Below, piece after piece: positions 19,408-28,282 of a stretch of DNA of 64,000 bases (its first letter is position 1; each line of letters begins with the position of its first letter). Under the pieces are notes generated by a model. That model was not told where the DNA came from, made no database searches, and was given only the letters and a program-made list of their open reading frames with translations. The DNA is from Terrimicrobiaceae bacterium. Its GTDB lineage: Bacteria > Verrucomicrobiota > Verrucomicrobiia > Chthoniobacterales > Terrimicrobiaceae. The stretch lies in contig JAGYIV010000014.1 in assembly GCA_018402345.1 (NCBI GenBank), forward strand, positions 62,001 to 126,000. The letters are read 5' to 3'. Both the position numbers and the translations under genes were made by a program.

Positions 19408-20070
19408 ATGGAAATAATTCCTCTAAAAGCGGGGAAAATATCATTCCCTAAGATGGGTGAAATTCACATCTGGAAAGCTTTTTCCTCCAACAAAAAAGAT
19501 GGATCAAATTGCCGCGAATACGGGGATGGAAAACAAGTTAGTTCTCGTGGGGGAAGTGGAGTTGTTTCCCCGGGTAGGGCAACTGCCGCAAGGATCGCTG
19601 CGCTTTATTTTGAGGCGGATGTGAGTGATATTGTATTGGGGGTCAATGAAGGGGGGAAACCCTGTCTTGAATGCAACGGGCGTTTGCATTTCAATTTGAG
19701 TCACTGTGGAGGTCATTTGGCTGTGGCATTTGCAAGCGAAGCGGTTGGGTTTGATATGGAGCGTAAAGGCCGGAAGGCAGATTTTTTGGGTCTGTCGAGA
19801 CGGTTTTTCAGTCCCGATGAGGCGATTGAAATCGAGAAGCACGGAGGGGATTTGTTTTTGGAATGGTGGACTGCGAAGGAGGCGATCCTAAAGATGGACG
19901 GGAGCGGGTTGCAGGGTGGCTTGGCGAGGGTGGGGGTGGATTCGCCTGGGTGGGGGAGGTTGGGTCGGGAAAAAGTGGGGTTGCGGCGGTTGGATTGGCC
20001 GGATTTTTGCGCCCATGTCTGCACGAGGGGGGAGGTGCTGGAGGTGCGCGAGTTCGAGTTCAGGGAGTGA
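19408..20070 (+). CDS. 4'-phosphopantetheinyl transferase (Sfp/AcpT type)
   Basis: About 220 residues. Sfp-type motifs appear in order: FNLSHCGGHLAVAFA, VGFDMERKGR (metal-binding Asp/Glu), RFFSPDEAI and FLEWWTAKEAILKMDG. These enzymes load the phosphopantetheine arm from CoA onto acyl, peptidyl or polyketide carrier proteins. A later ATG at 19453 (MGEIHIWKAF) is a credible alternative start, as this matches where many family members begin. The 3' end overlaps the convergent TPR gene by 11 nt. The fatty acid genes fabH and plsX lie 5 kb away. Confidence 0.9.
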   Translation: MEIIPLKAGKISFPKMGEIHIWKAFSSNKKDGSNCREYGDGKQVSSRGGSGVVSPGRATAARIAALYFEADVSDIVLGVNEGGKPCLECNGRLHFNLSHCGGHLAVAFASEAVGFDMERKGRKADFLGLSRRFFSPDEAIEIEKHGGDLFLEWWTAKEAILKMDGSGLQGGLARVGVDSPGWGRLGREKVGLRRLDWPDFCAHVCTRGEVLEVREFEFRE

Positions 20071-21778
20071 CGGGAGCGGCGGACTCCTGCAGTGCGTGTT
20101 GGAGGTTTGCGCGCGCGTCCTCGAGGGTAGGGTTGATTTCCAGTGCCTTTTGGAAACATGCAATCGCTTGTTTCCTGTCGCCGGAGCGAAAAAGTGCCAC
20201 GCCCAGGTTGCACAGGAACGCGGCATTGTCGGGATATTCGCGGGCGAGTTCGGCATAGATCGCTCCGGCTTCGGCAGGTTGGCCATCTAGGAGGAGGGCG
20301 CGGGCCAGATTTTCACGAATGGAGATGATGTCCGGCGAGAGGCGATAAGCTTCCTTGAAATGGCGGATGGCGTTTTTGGTATCCTTTTGGGCGAGGGTGG
20401 CCGAGCCGAGGTTGTTCTGGGTCTCGGCGAGGTCCGGGCGGAGGCGGACGGCCTCGCGGAAGTGGATCAGGGCGGCGGTGGTGTCGCCTCGGTTGAATTT
20501 TCTGGCGCCGAGACGGTTGTGGGCCTGCCATGAGTCGTTGTGGTGTTCCAGGGTGTGGGACCAGAGGGTGTCTTCGTTGAGCCAGACAGCGGCATAGGAA
20601 TGGCTGGTGACGGTCAGTGCCGCGACGACGACGGCGACGGCGGTGCGGAGGAGTGAAGCGACCGGTTCGCGGCGCGATGCGACAAGGCGCGCCGCGCCCG
20701 CGCCGATCCAGGCGAACATGCTGATGACCGGGATGTGCACAAAGTGGTCGGCGACCCAAGAGACCCTCATGAACGACATGGGGATGAAGCCCAGCACCGG
20801 GGCGAGCATGATGATGAAAAATCCGAAGGCCATGATGGCGTCGCGGCCCCAGGAGTTGCGATTTGCCCACATGAAGGCAAAGGCGCCCAAGATCACGAGC
20901 CAGGGGAGAAAATCAAGAACGGCCGGAGGGTTCATTGCCCATTGCGGGTAGGTCGGAAGGAGCGAGTGGGGCCAGACGATTTTGGAGAGGTAGAACAGGA
21001 TGGCAGTGCCCGCGATGGCGAGTCGGGAAGCGGGTCCGCCGATCGGGATCGGTTCGTCGCCGATGGCGCGGTCGAGTTGGAAATGCAGGGTCACGAGGCC
21101 GAGGAGGAGGGAGACGAGAAAAAACGGAGCGCTTGCGGCGATGTCGCGCGGCGTGATGCGGTGTTGCCGCCACCATGTGTGGAGAAGGATCGCCACGGGG
21201 AACATGACCGAGGAACTCTTGGCGAGCATGGCGAGAATGAAGAAGGCGAGGGTGGCCAGATAGGTCGCGAGAGCGGGTTTTTCCCTGTGGAGGACCCAGC
21301 ATGACGCGGCGGCGAGGAACAAAGGGAGCGAGATGGTGTTTTTAAGTTCCGAAATCCAGGCCACGGACTCGACGCAGAGGGGATGGACGGCGAAGAGAAG
21401 CGCCGCCAACCAAGCCCCGCGCAGCCGCATGAGTCGAAGCAGGTTCCAAAGCATGACGGCAGACAGTGCGTGGAGAAGGGTGGAAATGGTGTGGTAGCCG
21501 GCGGGATCGGGTCCGAAAAACTTCCAGAGGAGCCAGAGCGTGCTCATGGTCAGCGGAAAATAGTCCGCGGTGGCGGGGGCGATCCACAAACTCGCGAGGC
21601 CGTCGGGGGATTGGACGACCGGGTTGTTGGTCAGGAGATAGTCGTCGTCCCAGAGCCAGTCGGCATCGTGGACCGGCGAGTAGATCCAAAGGGAGACAAG
21701 CAGGAGAACGCAGGCTTTCAGCAGGGCTGATTCGGTGACGCGGGGGAGCCGGCCGGCGATGGAATCTTGGGTCCGCAT
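20060..21778 (-). CDS. TMTC/PMT-like membrane protein with C-terminal TPR repeats
   Basis: About 572 residues. Residues 20-400 are strongly hydrophobic (roughly ten membrane segments). Loop motifs match TMTC-type glycosyltransferase-like proteins: DWLWDDDYLLTNNPVV near the start and HPLCVESVAWISELKN further on. Residues ~430-570 are four or more TPR units (for example NNLGSATLAQKDTKNAIRHF). Eukaryotic TMTCs transfer mannose to proteins; bacterial relatives are uncharacterised, so a GT-C protein glycosyltransferase role is inference. Start chosen at MRTQDS; ATGs slightly upstream are possible. Confidence 0.75.
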   Translation of the reverse strand: MRTQDSIAGRLPRVTESALLKACVLLLVSLWIYSPVHDADWLWDDDYLLTNNPVVQSPDGLASLWIAPATADYFPLTMSTLWLLWKFFGPDPAGYHTISTLLHALSAVMLWNLLRLMRLRGAWLAALLFAVHPLCVESVAWISELKNTISLPLFLAAASCWVLHREKPALATYLATLAFFILAMLAKSSSVMFPVAILLHTWWRQHRITPRDIAASAPFFLVSLLLGLVTLHFQLDRAIGDEPIPIGGPASRLAIAGTAILFYLSKIVWPHSLLPTYPQWAMNPPAVLDFLPWLVILGAFAFMWANRNSWGRDAIMAFGFFIIMLAPVLGFIPMSFMRVSWVADHFVHIPVISMFAWIGAGAARLVASRREPVASLLRTAVAVVVAALTVTSHSYAAVWLNEDTLWSHTLEHHNDSWQAHNRLGARKFNRGDTTAALIHFREAVRLRPDLAETQNNLGSATLAQKDTKNAIRHFKEAYRLSPDIISIRENLARALLLDGQPAEAGAIYAELAREYPDNAAFLCNLGVALFRSGDRKQAIACFQKALEINPTLEDARANLQHALQESAAPVTP

Positions 21779-21903
21779 GCGGTGGCACATGTAACCGGAT
21801 CGGCCCGGCGAGGCAACCTGCAAGCGGCATCAATGAAGCGGCGGGGGAACTTTTTCGAATTTCCACTTTCTTCCCTGGGCGAAAGGAATACCTTCATCGC
21901 GCA

Positions 21904-22416
21904 ATGGTGAAAGCGCCCCAGTTTGTCGATGATCACATGCGCACTATCATCGTGGGTGTGGCGGACTTCAAATTTACGACGGACCCGTCGGTTTGCCTTG
22001 CGACCTATGCGTTAGGGTCGTGCCTCGGGATCACGTTCCACGACGAGACCCGGCGGATCGGTGGGTTGTTGCATGCGATGTTGCCGACGGCGCAGCTTCA
22101 CAAGGAGCAAAAAATCCGCGAGACGATGTTTTTGGACACCGGGATTCCGAAAGCCTTGAACACGCTGGTGCGAGCGGGAGCGAAAAAGCAGGATATCCGG
22201 TGCAAGGTGTTCGGCGGTGCGCAGCTCATGGCGACGGACAATTTTTTCCGCATCGGATCCAAGAACATCGACATGTTTTACAAGATAAGCCAGGAGCTTG
22301 AGCTGGATGTGGTGGCGTGGGAGGTCAGCGGGAGGATCAATCGAACGATCAAGCTAAACAACCAGACAGGGGAGGTGATTGTGAAAATTCCAACCAAGCC
22401 CGAGTTTTTGCGTTGA
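21904..22416 (+). CDS. cheD: CheD, chemoreceptor glutamine deamidase
   Basis: 170 residues. The family core is complete: LGSCLGITFHD with Cys40, GGLLHAMLP with His57, and KVFGGAQ. CheD deamidates Gln residues of methyl-accepting chemotaxis proteins and can also bind CheC. No other chemotaxis gene is in the window. A second ATG (MRTIIVGVADF, residue 12) is a good alternative start. Its stop overlaps the start of the HDOD gene (TGATG), so the two are translationally coupled. Confidence 0.92.
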   Translation: MVKAPQFVDDHMRTIIVGVADFKFTTDPSVCLATYALGSCLGITFHDETRRIGGLLHAMLPTAQLHKEQKIRETMFLDTGIPKALNTLVRAGAKKQDIRCKVFGGAQLMATDNFFRIGSKNIDMFYKISQELELDVVAWEVSGRINRTIKLNNQTGEVIVKIPTKPEFLR

Positions 22417-23285
22417 TGAAAGCGGCGGCGGATTTTCAGACCGTTGTGGAGATGACGCGCTCGATTCCGTGCGCTCCGGCGATCCTGCCCAAGTTGCTGA
22501 AGTTGACGGAGGGAACCTCCTCGGATTTGGGGGAGCTTGAGATGCTGATCTCTCTGGATACCGGGCTTGCGACGAATGTGCTTCGGACGGCGAACTCGGC
22601 CTATTTTGCGAATGCGCAGCGGTGCGAGAGCATCGCCGATGCGATTCTCCGGTTGGGGAGCAAAACGCTTTACCGGATCGCCGCGTCGACGCTGACCGGC
22701 AGGTGGTTGGTGCATCCGGTGCGTGGGTATGGGTGGGAGCCCGGTGATTTGTGCAAGCACTCGCTGTGTGTCGCGATTTGTGCCGAGACGTTTGCCAAGA
22801 GCATGCATCTGGCGGACCCATCGACTGCTTACACGGCGGGGTTGATCCACGATCTTGGAAAGTTTGCCTTGGCATATGCGAACTTCAGTGTGTTGGACGA
22901 CATTGCGAGCAGGGTGCCCGACGAGTTTGGGACATGGCGCGAGGCGGAAATGGCGATTCTGGGCTATGATTCCATGGATGTGACCAAGGCGCTGTTGGAG
23001 AACTGGGGTTTTCCCTCAACCTTCGTCTCTGTGGGATATTACTACTCCGCTCCCTCTGGGGCTCCCGAGCAGGACAAGATGCTGGTGACGTTGATCCATG
23101 CGGCTAAGCACCTGGCGACACAGTTGGGTTACGGGGTGGGAGTGGACGGATTTTACAGCAATCCCGACGAGTCGGCGTTAAAGGACGCCGGGTTTCGCGA
23201 GGATGAAATGGATGCGGCGATTCCCGACATCCTCACGGCGATCCAGCGGTTCATCCGTGCGGATGGTTCGGTGCATTTCACGTAG
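22416..23285 (+). CDS. HDOD domain protein
   Basis: 289 residues starting at MKAAADFQ. The HDOD fold covers residues ~10-210: PAILPKLLKL, ISLDTGLATNVLRTANSAYF, ILRLGSKTLYRIA and TAGLIHDLGKFALAY. HDOD proteins are HD-like domains, usually without full catalytic metal ligands, that act in signalling, often with chemotaxis or c-di-GMP proteins. Here an HDLGK sequence remains, so phosphohydrolase activity cannot be excluded. Coupling to cheD by a 1-nt overlap suggests a joint role in receptor signalling. Confidence 0.88.
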   Translation: MKAAADFQTVVEMTRSIPCAPAILPKLLKLTEGTSSDLGELEMLISLDTGLATNVLRTANSAYFANAQRCESIADAILRLGSKTLYRIAASTLTGRWLVHPVRGYGWEPGDLCKHSLCVAICAETFAKSMHLADPSTAYTAGLIHDLGKFALAYANFSVLDDIASRVPDEFGTWREAEMAILGYDSMDVTKALLENWGFPSTFVSVGYYYSAPSGAPEQDKMLVTLIHAAKHLATQLGYGVGVDGFYSNPDESALKDAGFREDEMDAAIPDILTAIQRFIRADGSVHFT

Positions 23286-23306
23286 GCTGCATCGAACGTC
23301 TGCGCT

Positions 23307-24413
23307 TTAGAATTCGATCCAGGCCTTTGGCTGCTGGAGGTAGTCGGGCAGGAGCGAAAGGTCTTTCCAAAGGGTGTGGAAGACAGGAGTGGCCGAACCC
23401 GACATGGGTGGAACAATCCAGCTCCAGTCGGCGGAGACGGCGCGACCAGCCTTTTGTTCGCGGGCGGTGAACTCCATGAATTCCGAGGAGGCGCGGTGGT
23501 GGTCCACGATGCGGACGCCGGCATGTTCGAATGAGTGGAGGACGGCGGTGTTGAGTTCCACCAGCGCGCGGTCGCGCCAGAGGGTGGAGGGTTTGGAGGT
23601 GTCGAGGCCCATGCCTGCGGCGACGACGGGTAGCATGTTGTAGCGGGCTGTGTCGCCCAGATCGCGGGAGCCGATCTCGGTGCCCATATACCAGCCGTTG
23701 AACGGGGCCGCGCAAAAGTCGATGCCGCCGATGCGCAGGCGCATGTCCGAGAGGATCGGCACGGCATACCACTTAAGGCCGAGATCGGAAAACCACGGTA
23801 GTGCCGGATGGGTGAGCGGGACTTCCAGTGCCGCTGCCGAGGGAGGAGGGAAGAGTCGCGGAGGGCCGCCGGATTTTTGAATGATAAGGGGCAGGAGGTC
23901 GAAGGCGGTTCCCTCGCCGCGCCACCCGAGGGATTGAGCCTTGCGGGTGAACGCGAGGTTTTTTGGGTCGCCGAGGATGGTGCCGTCAGGTTGTTCATAA
24001 CCGGCATAGCCGAGCAGTTGGTGGTTCCAGATGCGCGAATAGGGTTTCGAGCGCGAGGCGGGCGCAAAGACGGTGATGAGAGGTTGGATTTTTCCGCCGT
24101 TTGTTGCGAGGGCGAGGTGCTCGAGGAGTTCGCTGTGGATGTCCTGAGGTTCGGTGAGATGGCGGCGGTCTCGCACGCGGAGCGAGGGCCAGAAGAGGCG
24201 GCCGATGCAGCGGGCGTTGTTGCGCCATGCGATACGGGCTCCGTGCTCGAGTTCCTCGAAGGCCGGGGTCCATGTGCCGGTGGCTGCGATCTCCTCCGCC
24301 ACGGCGCAACGTCGTGAATTGGAGATCGTGTCTGGGAGGGTCTTCTCAGCGGCGAACGCGGCGAGAAAGGCGTCCGCTTCGCGGATGGCGGTGGCTGTGG
24401 GATCGGCGGACAT
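23307..24413 (-). CDS. nos: Bacterial nitric oxide synthase, oxygenase domain only
   Basis: 368 residues, the size of Bacillus NOS. The heme-ligand motif WRNNARCIGRLFW gives Cys69; the arginine-binding Glu lies in FNGWYMGTEIG (Glu246); the pterin/dimer region reads DHHRASSEFMEF, then ADWSWIVPPMSGSATPVFH. There is no N-terminal zinc hook and no reductase domain, so electrons must come from separate flavoproteins. The reaction is L-arginine to citrulline and NO using a reduced pterin. It is the last gene of a seven-gene minus-strand run, 39 nt after fabH. FolE2, at the head of that run, makes the first pterin intermediate. Confidence 0.95.
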   Translation of the reverse strand: MSADPTATAIREADAFLAAFAAEKTLPDTISNSRRCAVAEEIAATGTWTPAFEELEHGARIAWRNNARCIGRLFWPSLRVRDRRHLTEPQDIHSELLEHLALATNGGKIQPLITVFAPASRSKPYSRIWNHQLLGYAGYEQPDGTILGDPKNLAFTRKAQSLGWRGEGTAFDLLPLIIQKSGGPPRLFPPPSAAALEVPLTHPALPWFSDLGLKWYAVPILSDMRLRIGGIDFCAAPFNGWYMGTEIGSRDLGDTARYNMLPVVAAGMGLDTSKPSTLWRDRALVELNTAVLHSFEHAGVRIVDHHRASSEFMEFTAREQKAGRAVSADWSWIVPPMSGSATPVFHTLWKDLSLLPDYLQQPKAWIEF

Positions 24414-24452
24414 GGAGAATCTACGCGCGCGGGGGCGCGAAGGCCGCCGGAA

Positions 24453-25469
24453 TCACCATTCGATCACCGAGCTGGCGTAGGTGAGACCGCCACCGAAGAC
24501 GACAAGGAGGATGAGGTCGCCCCGCTGGAAACGGCCAGTGCGAGCGGCCTCGTCGAGTGCGATGGCGACCGCGGCGGCCGACGTGTTGCCGTATTTGTCC
24601 AGATTGATATGGAATTTTTCCATGGGCACATCCATGCGATCGGCCATGGCTTCGATGATGCGGATGTTGGCCTGGTGGGGGATGACGCACTTGATGTCCC
24701 GGGCGGTGAGACCGCAGCGTTCGAGGACGACCTGCGAGGCGCGCATCATGGAAGTGACCGCCTGCTTGAAGGTCTCGCGGCCGTTCATTTGAAGCGTGTT
24801 GAGTTTCTGCTCGATGTTGTCGCGGTTGATCGGGAGGGCGCAACCTCCGCCGGGCATGTGAAGGATGTCGCTGTAGTTGCCGTCGCTGGCCATGTAGGTC
24901 GAAAGAATGCCGTTCGAGTCGGGGCGGTGACGGAGGATCGCCGCGCCCGCGCCGTCGCCGAAAAGGACACAGGTGTTGCGGTCCTGCCAGTTCACGATGC
25001 TGCTCAGTTTGTCAGCACCGATGACGAGGACGGTCTCGCAGGAGCGGTTCGCGATGAACTGGCTGCCGATCTCGACGCCGTAGAGGAACCCCGAGCAGGC
25101 GGCGTTGACATCGAAGCAGGCGGCATTTTTTGCGCCGAGGAGTTTTTGGACGTGGCAGGCGGTCGAGGGAAAGACGGTGTCAGGGGTGATCGTGCCCACG
25201 ATGATGAGGTCAATTTCCGCCGGGGTGACGCCGGCGTTTTCCATGGCGTTGCGTGCTGCTGCGGCGGCCATGTGGCTGGTGAACTCGGTCTCCGCGGCGA
25301 TGCGGCGCTCGATGATGCCTGTGCGTTCGACGATCCACTGGTGGCTGGTCTCGACCATGGACTCGAGTTCGCTATTGGTGAGGACGCGGTCGGGCACGTG
25401 GCTGCCTGTGCCGATGATCGAGACCGGGCGGTTAGGCTGGCGCGTTTTCTCGTGAAGGGATTTGCTCAT
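24453..25469 (-). CDS. fabH: Beta-ketoacyl-ACP synthase III
   Basis: 338 residues. The KAS III triad is present: Cys125 in VNAACSGFLYG, His in VIPHQANIRI and Asn in YGNTSAAA. A WIVERTGI motif near residue 45 binds CoA. The enzyme condenses acetyl-CoA with malonyl-ACP to start fatty acid synthesis in the cytoplasm. The first 38 nt overlap the end of plsX, so the two are translated together, as in many bacteria. Confidence 0.97.
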   Translation of the reverse strand: MSKSLHEKTRQPNRPVSIIGTGSHVPDRVLTNSELESMVETSHQWIVERTGIIERRIAAETEFTSHMAAAAARNAMENAGVTPAEIDLIIVGTITPDTVFPSTACHVQKLLGAKNAACFDVNAACSGFLYGVEIGSQFIANRSCETVLVIGADKLSSIVNWQDRNTCVLFGDGAGAAILRHRPDSNGILSTYMASDGNYSDILHMPGGGCALPINRDNIEQKLNTLQMNGRETFKQAVTSMMRASQVVLERCGLTARDIKCVIPHQANIRIIEAMADRMDVPMEKFHINLDKYGNTSAAAVAIALDEAARTGRFQRGDLILLVVFGGGLTYASSVIEW

Positions 25470-26466
25470 GGATTGGTTTCATTGCCTCGACGATGCGGGT
25501 GTTGATGCCGAGCTGCACGGCGGTGCGGGCGGCGCGGACGGCGTTGCGGAGGGCGCGTGGCGAGGAGTTGCCGTGGGCCTTGATGCAGATGCCGTTCACG
25601 CCGAGCAGCGGGGTGCCGCCGTATTCGTCGGTGCTAGTGCGGTTTTTTACGGCTTGGAAAGCGCCCCGGCAGAGCAGCGCTCCGGCGAGGCGAAGCGGGT
25701 TGCGCGTGAGTTCGGTCTTGATCCACTGAACCATCGATTTGGCGAGGCCCTCGATGGTTTTGAGAAAGATGTTTCCAGTGAAGCCATCGCAGACGACGAC
25801 ATCTGCCGGGCGGTGGAAGATGCCGTGGCCCTCGACATTGCCAGTGAAGCGAACGGGGGCTGTTTCGAGAAGTTTGTGGCACTCCTTGTAGAATTCAGTG
25901 CCTTTGCTTGGTTCGGTGCCGATGTTCAGGAGGCCGACGCGGGCTTCGCCTGCGGCCACGACCGATTGGTAGTAGACGCTGCCCATGACAGCGAAGCCCA
26001 CGAGGTGGCGGGGTGCCGGGTCGATGTTCGCGCCGCCGTCGATGAGGAGAAACACACCGCCCTCGGCGGGAATGAGAACGCCGAGGGCCGCGCGCTCAAT
26101 GCCGGGGAGGGTGCGGAGCTTGATGGTGGCGGCGGCGACAAGTGCGCCTGTGTGACCGGCGGAGACGACGGCATCCGCCTCGCCGGATTTCACGAGATCG
26201 ACGGCGCGGCTGATAGACGAATCTTTTTTCCTGCGGACGCTGTCGAGGCCGCTGTCCTGCATGTCAACTACTTGCGATGCGTGATGGCAGGAAATGCGGC
26301 GCTCGATCCCGGTGAGAGAATGGGCTCCGAGTTCGGCACGGATGCGTTGTTCGTCTCCGACAAAGATGATTTCGATGTCGGGAAAGTCCCTGAGGGCCTG
26401 AACAGCGCCGGCAACCGGGTTTTTCGGGGAAAAATCCCCGCCCATGGCGTCGAGGGCGATTTTCAT
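25432..26466 (-). CDS. plsX: Phosphate acyltransferase PlsX
   Basis: 344 residues, the normal length. It opens with the family signature IALDAMGGDFSP and contains SAGHTGALVAAA, LIDGGANIDP, EPSKGTEF and CDGFTGNIFLK, followed by GVNGICIKAHGNSSP. It converts acyl-ACP to acyl-phosphate for phospholipid synthesis. It sits between rpmF and fabH, the widely conserved rpmF-plsX-fabH order, 27 nt after rpmF. Confidence 0.97.
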   Translation of the reverse strand: MKIALDAMGGDFSPKNPVAGAVQALRDFPDIEIIFVGDEQRIRAELGAHSLTGIERRISCHHASQVVDMQDSGLDSVRRKKDSSISRAVDLVKSGEADAVVSAGHTGALVAAATIKLRTLPGIERAALGVLIPAEGGVFLLIDGGANIDPAPRHLVGFAVMGSVYYQSVVAAGEARVGLLNIGTEPSKGTEFYKECHKLLETAPVRFTGNVEGHGIFHRPADVVVCDGFTGNIFLKTIEGLAKSMVQWIKTELTRNPLRLAGALLCRGAFQAVKNRTSTDEYGGTPLLGVNGICIKAHGNSSPRALRNAVRAARTAVQLGINTRIVEAMKPIHEQIPSRENAPA

Positions 26467-26493
26467 CCGGCAGGGCAGGGGCGCCTCGGGAAA

Positions 26494-26676
26494 TTACTCG
26501 GCGCCGATCGTGAGAACCTGGCGTTTGTTGTAGTAACCGCAGGAGGGGCAGGCTGTGTGGCCGGGGAGGGCGGCGCCGCATTGCGGGCATTTGCTGAGTT
26601 TTGGAGCCTTCCAGCGGTTGGCCGCCTTGCGTGTGCGGAGGCGCATTTTCGAGGTTTTGCGTTTGGGAACTCCCAT
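26494..26676 (-). CDS. rpmF: 50S ribosomal protein L32
   Basis: 60 residues, beginning [12 protein letters not shown] as in L32 proteins, with a basic N-terminus and a CxxC...CxxC zinc knuckle (CPQCG and CPSCG), so this is the zinc-binding form. It starts 6 nt after the DUF177 gene, the standard yceD-rpmF arrangement. Confidence 0.96.
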   Translation of the reverse strand: MGVPKRKTSKMRLRTRKAANRWKAPKLSKCPQCGAALPGHTACPSCGYYNKRQVLTIGAE

Positions 26677-26682
26677 AATGTG

Positions 26683-27147
26683 TTACTTGGATTTGGATTT
26701 GAATGTGTCGAGTGCGTCCCATGCGGTGGCCGGTGTCGAACTCGAGTGCCAAGCGGTCCCCGGCGCAGTGTTGCGCGAGGCGGGACATGACCGCTCACCA
26801 CCACTGTCGCAGCGGGGATGCGCGGGCAGGCTGAGGTGAATATCCTCGCGGGCCAGCGGGGTCAAGTCAATCAACTCGCCTTGCAGTTCGTCGAGTTGCA
26901 GGGCGAACGGCGAGATCACGATCTCTTGGTCGAACTCCTCGAGGCAGACGACACAGGTCATGCGAACGGTGATGGAGAGTTCGCCGGTGGCGAAGAGTCC
27001 GCCGCCGGAGCAGCCGACATCCAAGCTGTAACGGAGTTGGGAGACTGGAGTGGCCCCCGCCTCTTCGAGGCCGAGGGCGGAGGGATTCTCCTCGCCTTCG
27101 ATGTGGAGCGTGTCGCCTTCGGGAATTTGGTGAAGGTGGACTTTCAT
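26683..27147 (-). CDS. yceD: DUF177 / YceD family protein
   Basis: 154 residues from the ATG at MKVHLHQIPEG. The DUF177 pattern is clear in the middle: TCVVCLEEFDQEIVI, then LIDLTPLAREDIHLSLPAHPRCD. YceD-type proteins affect 23S rRNA accumulation and are nearly always encoded before rpmF, as here. The C-terminal ~40 residues are Ser/Thr/Ala-rich and poorly conserved. Confidence 0.88.
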   Translation of the reverse strand: MKVHLHQIPEGDTLHIEGEENPSALGLEEAGATPVSQLRYSLDVGCSGGGLFATGELSITVRMTCVVCLEEFDQEIVISPFALQLDELQGELIDLTPLAREDIHLSLPAHPRCDSGGERSCPASRNTAPGTAWHSSSTPATAWDALDTFKSKSK

Positions 27148-27201
27148 GGTCAAACACTACCAATGGCCGCAACGCGGGTCAATGCGGCCCCACCCGACGG
27201 G

Positions 27202-28276
27202 TCAGATTTGGATTTTGCCTTCTTTCGAAAGGAGGATGGCGACCCAGCGGGAGCCAGGGAAATTCGCCAGAATGATCACCATGATGACTGTGATCGGCAC
27301 GCAAAGGAACATGCCCACAACTCCCCAGAGCATGCCCCAGAGGATGAGGGAAATGACCACGACGAGCGGGCTGAGGTTGAGGGTCATGCCCATGAGGTTG
27401 GGTTCGAGGAAGCTGCCGAGTGCCTGCTGGATCACGGTGATGCCAACAACGAGGATGACAAATGGCGTCCAACTCTCGAACTGCACGAGCGCGAGCAGGC
27501 CGGGGAGGATGGTGGCGACGATCGAGCCGATGGTCGGAATGAAATTCAGAATGAACACGAGAAGGGCCCAGAAGGCGGCGAAATCGAGGTCCACCGCGCG
27601 CATGACCGCGTAGCTCATGAGAGCCGTGGCGAGGCTCACGGCTGTTTTGACGCCGAAGTATGTCTGGATGTCGTGATCGATGCGGCGAAGCATGGCCCGC
27701 ACGCGCTCGCGGCGGAAGTCGCCTGGGAAGAGGGCTTCGATTTTCGACGGGATGAAGCGGGACTCCAGAAGAAGGAAGACGGCGAAGACAATGATGAGGG
27801 TGGTTGTTTTGAGCAGGCCGGCTGAGGTTGGTGGCGACAAGGGCCAGCAGGCCGGGGATGTCGAGCGAGCCGAGGAATTGGCGCATGGCGGGGGGTTGCT
27901 CGGTGCCGATGAGTTGGAATACCTTTGCTTGGATCGCGACGATGCGCGTCTGGTATTTCGGGGCCATGTCGGCGACGCGCATGGCGTTGTCGGCGATGAT
28001 GCTAAAGAGCAGGTAGCTGAGGGCGATGACGGCGGCGAATGCGAGCAGAAGGGAGATGGACTGGGGAAGTCCGCGGCCGGCGATTTTGACGCATCCGATC
28101 CAACGCTCGACGACTTTGATGAGGTAGACGCCGATGAGCGCGATGACCAGCGGGATGAACAGGTCCTTGCCTGCCCAGACGACCGTGAGCGTGAGAGCGA
28201 TGACGACCATCCAGCCAGCGGCTTCGATGCTGCGGGGGCGCCAGGGGTGGTGTTTCAAGCGGGTGGGAGGCTCCAT
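27202..28276 (-). CDS. AI-2E family transporter, frameshifted
   Basis: Two frames join into a protein of about 357 residues with eight or so membrane segments. The upstream frame gives MEPPTRLKHH to LALVATNL near 27830; the downstream frame continues SAGLLKTTTLIIVFAVFL to the stop. One extra base near 27826-27832 would account for it. The second half holds the family core (FILNFIPTIGSIVATILPGLLAL, shortened here to FIPTIGSIVATILPG) and GSFLEPNLMG. The family includes autoinducer-2 exporters and Na+/H+ antiporters; the substrate here is unknown. It starts 6 nt after folE2. Confidence 0.82.
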
Positions 28277-28282
28277 GGTGGG

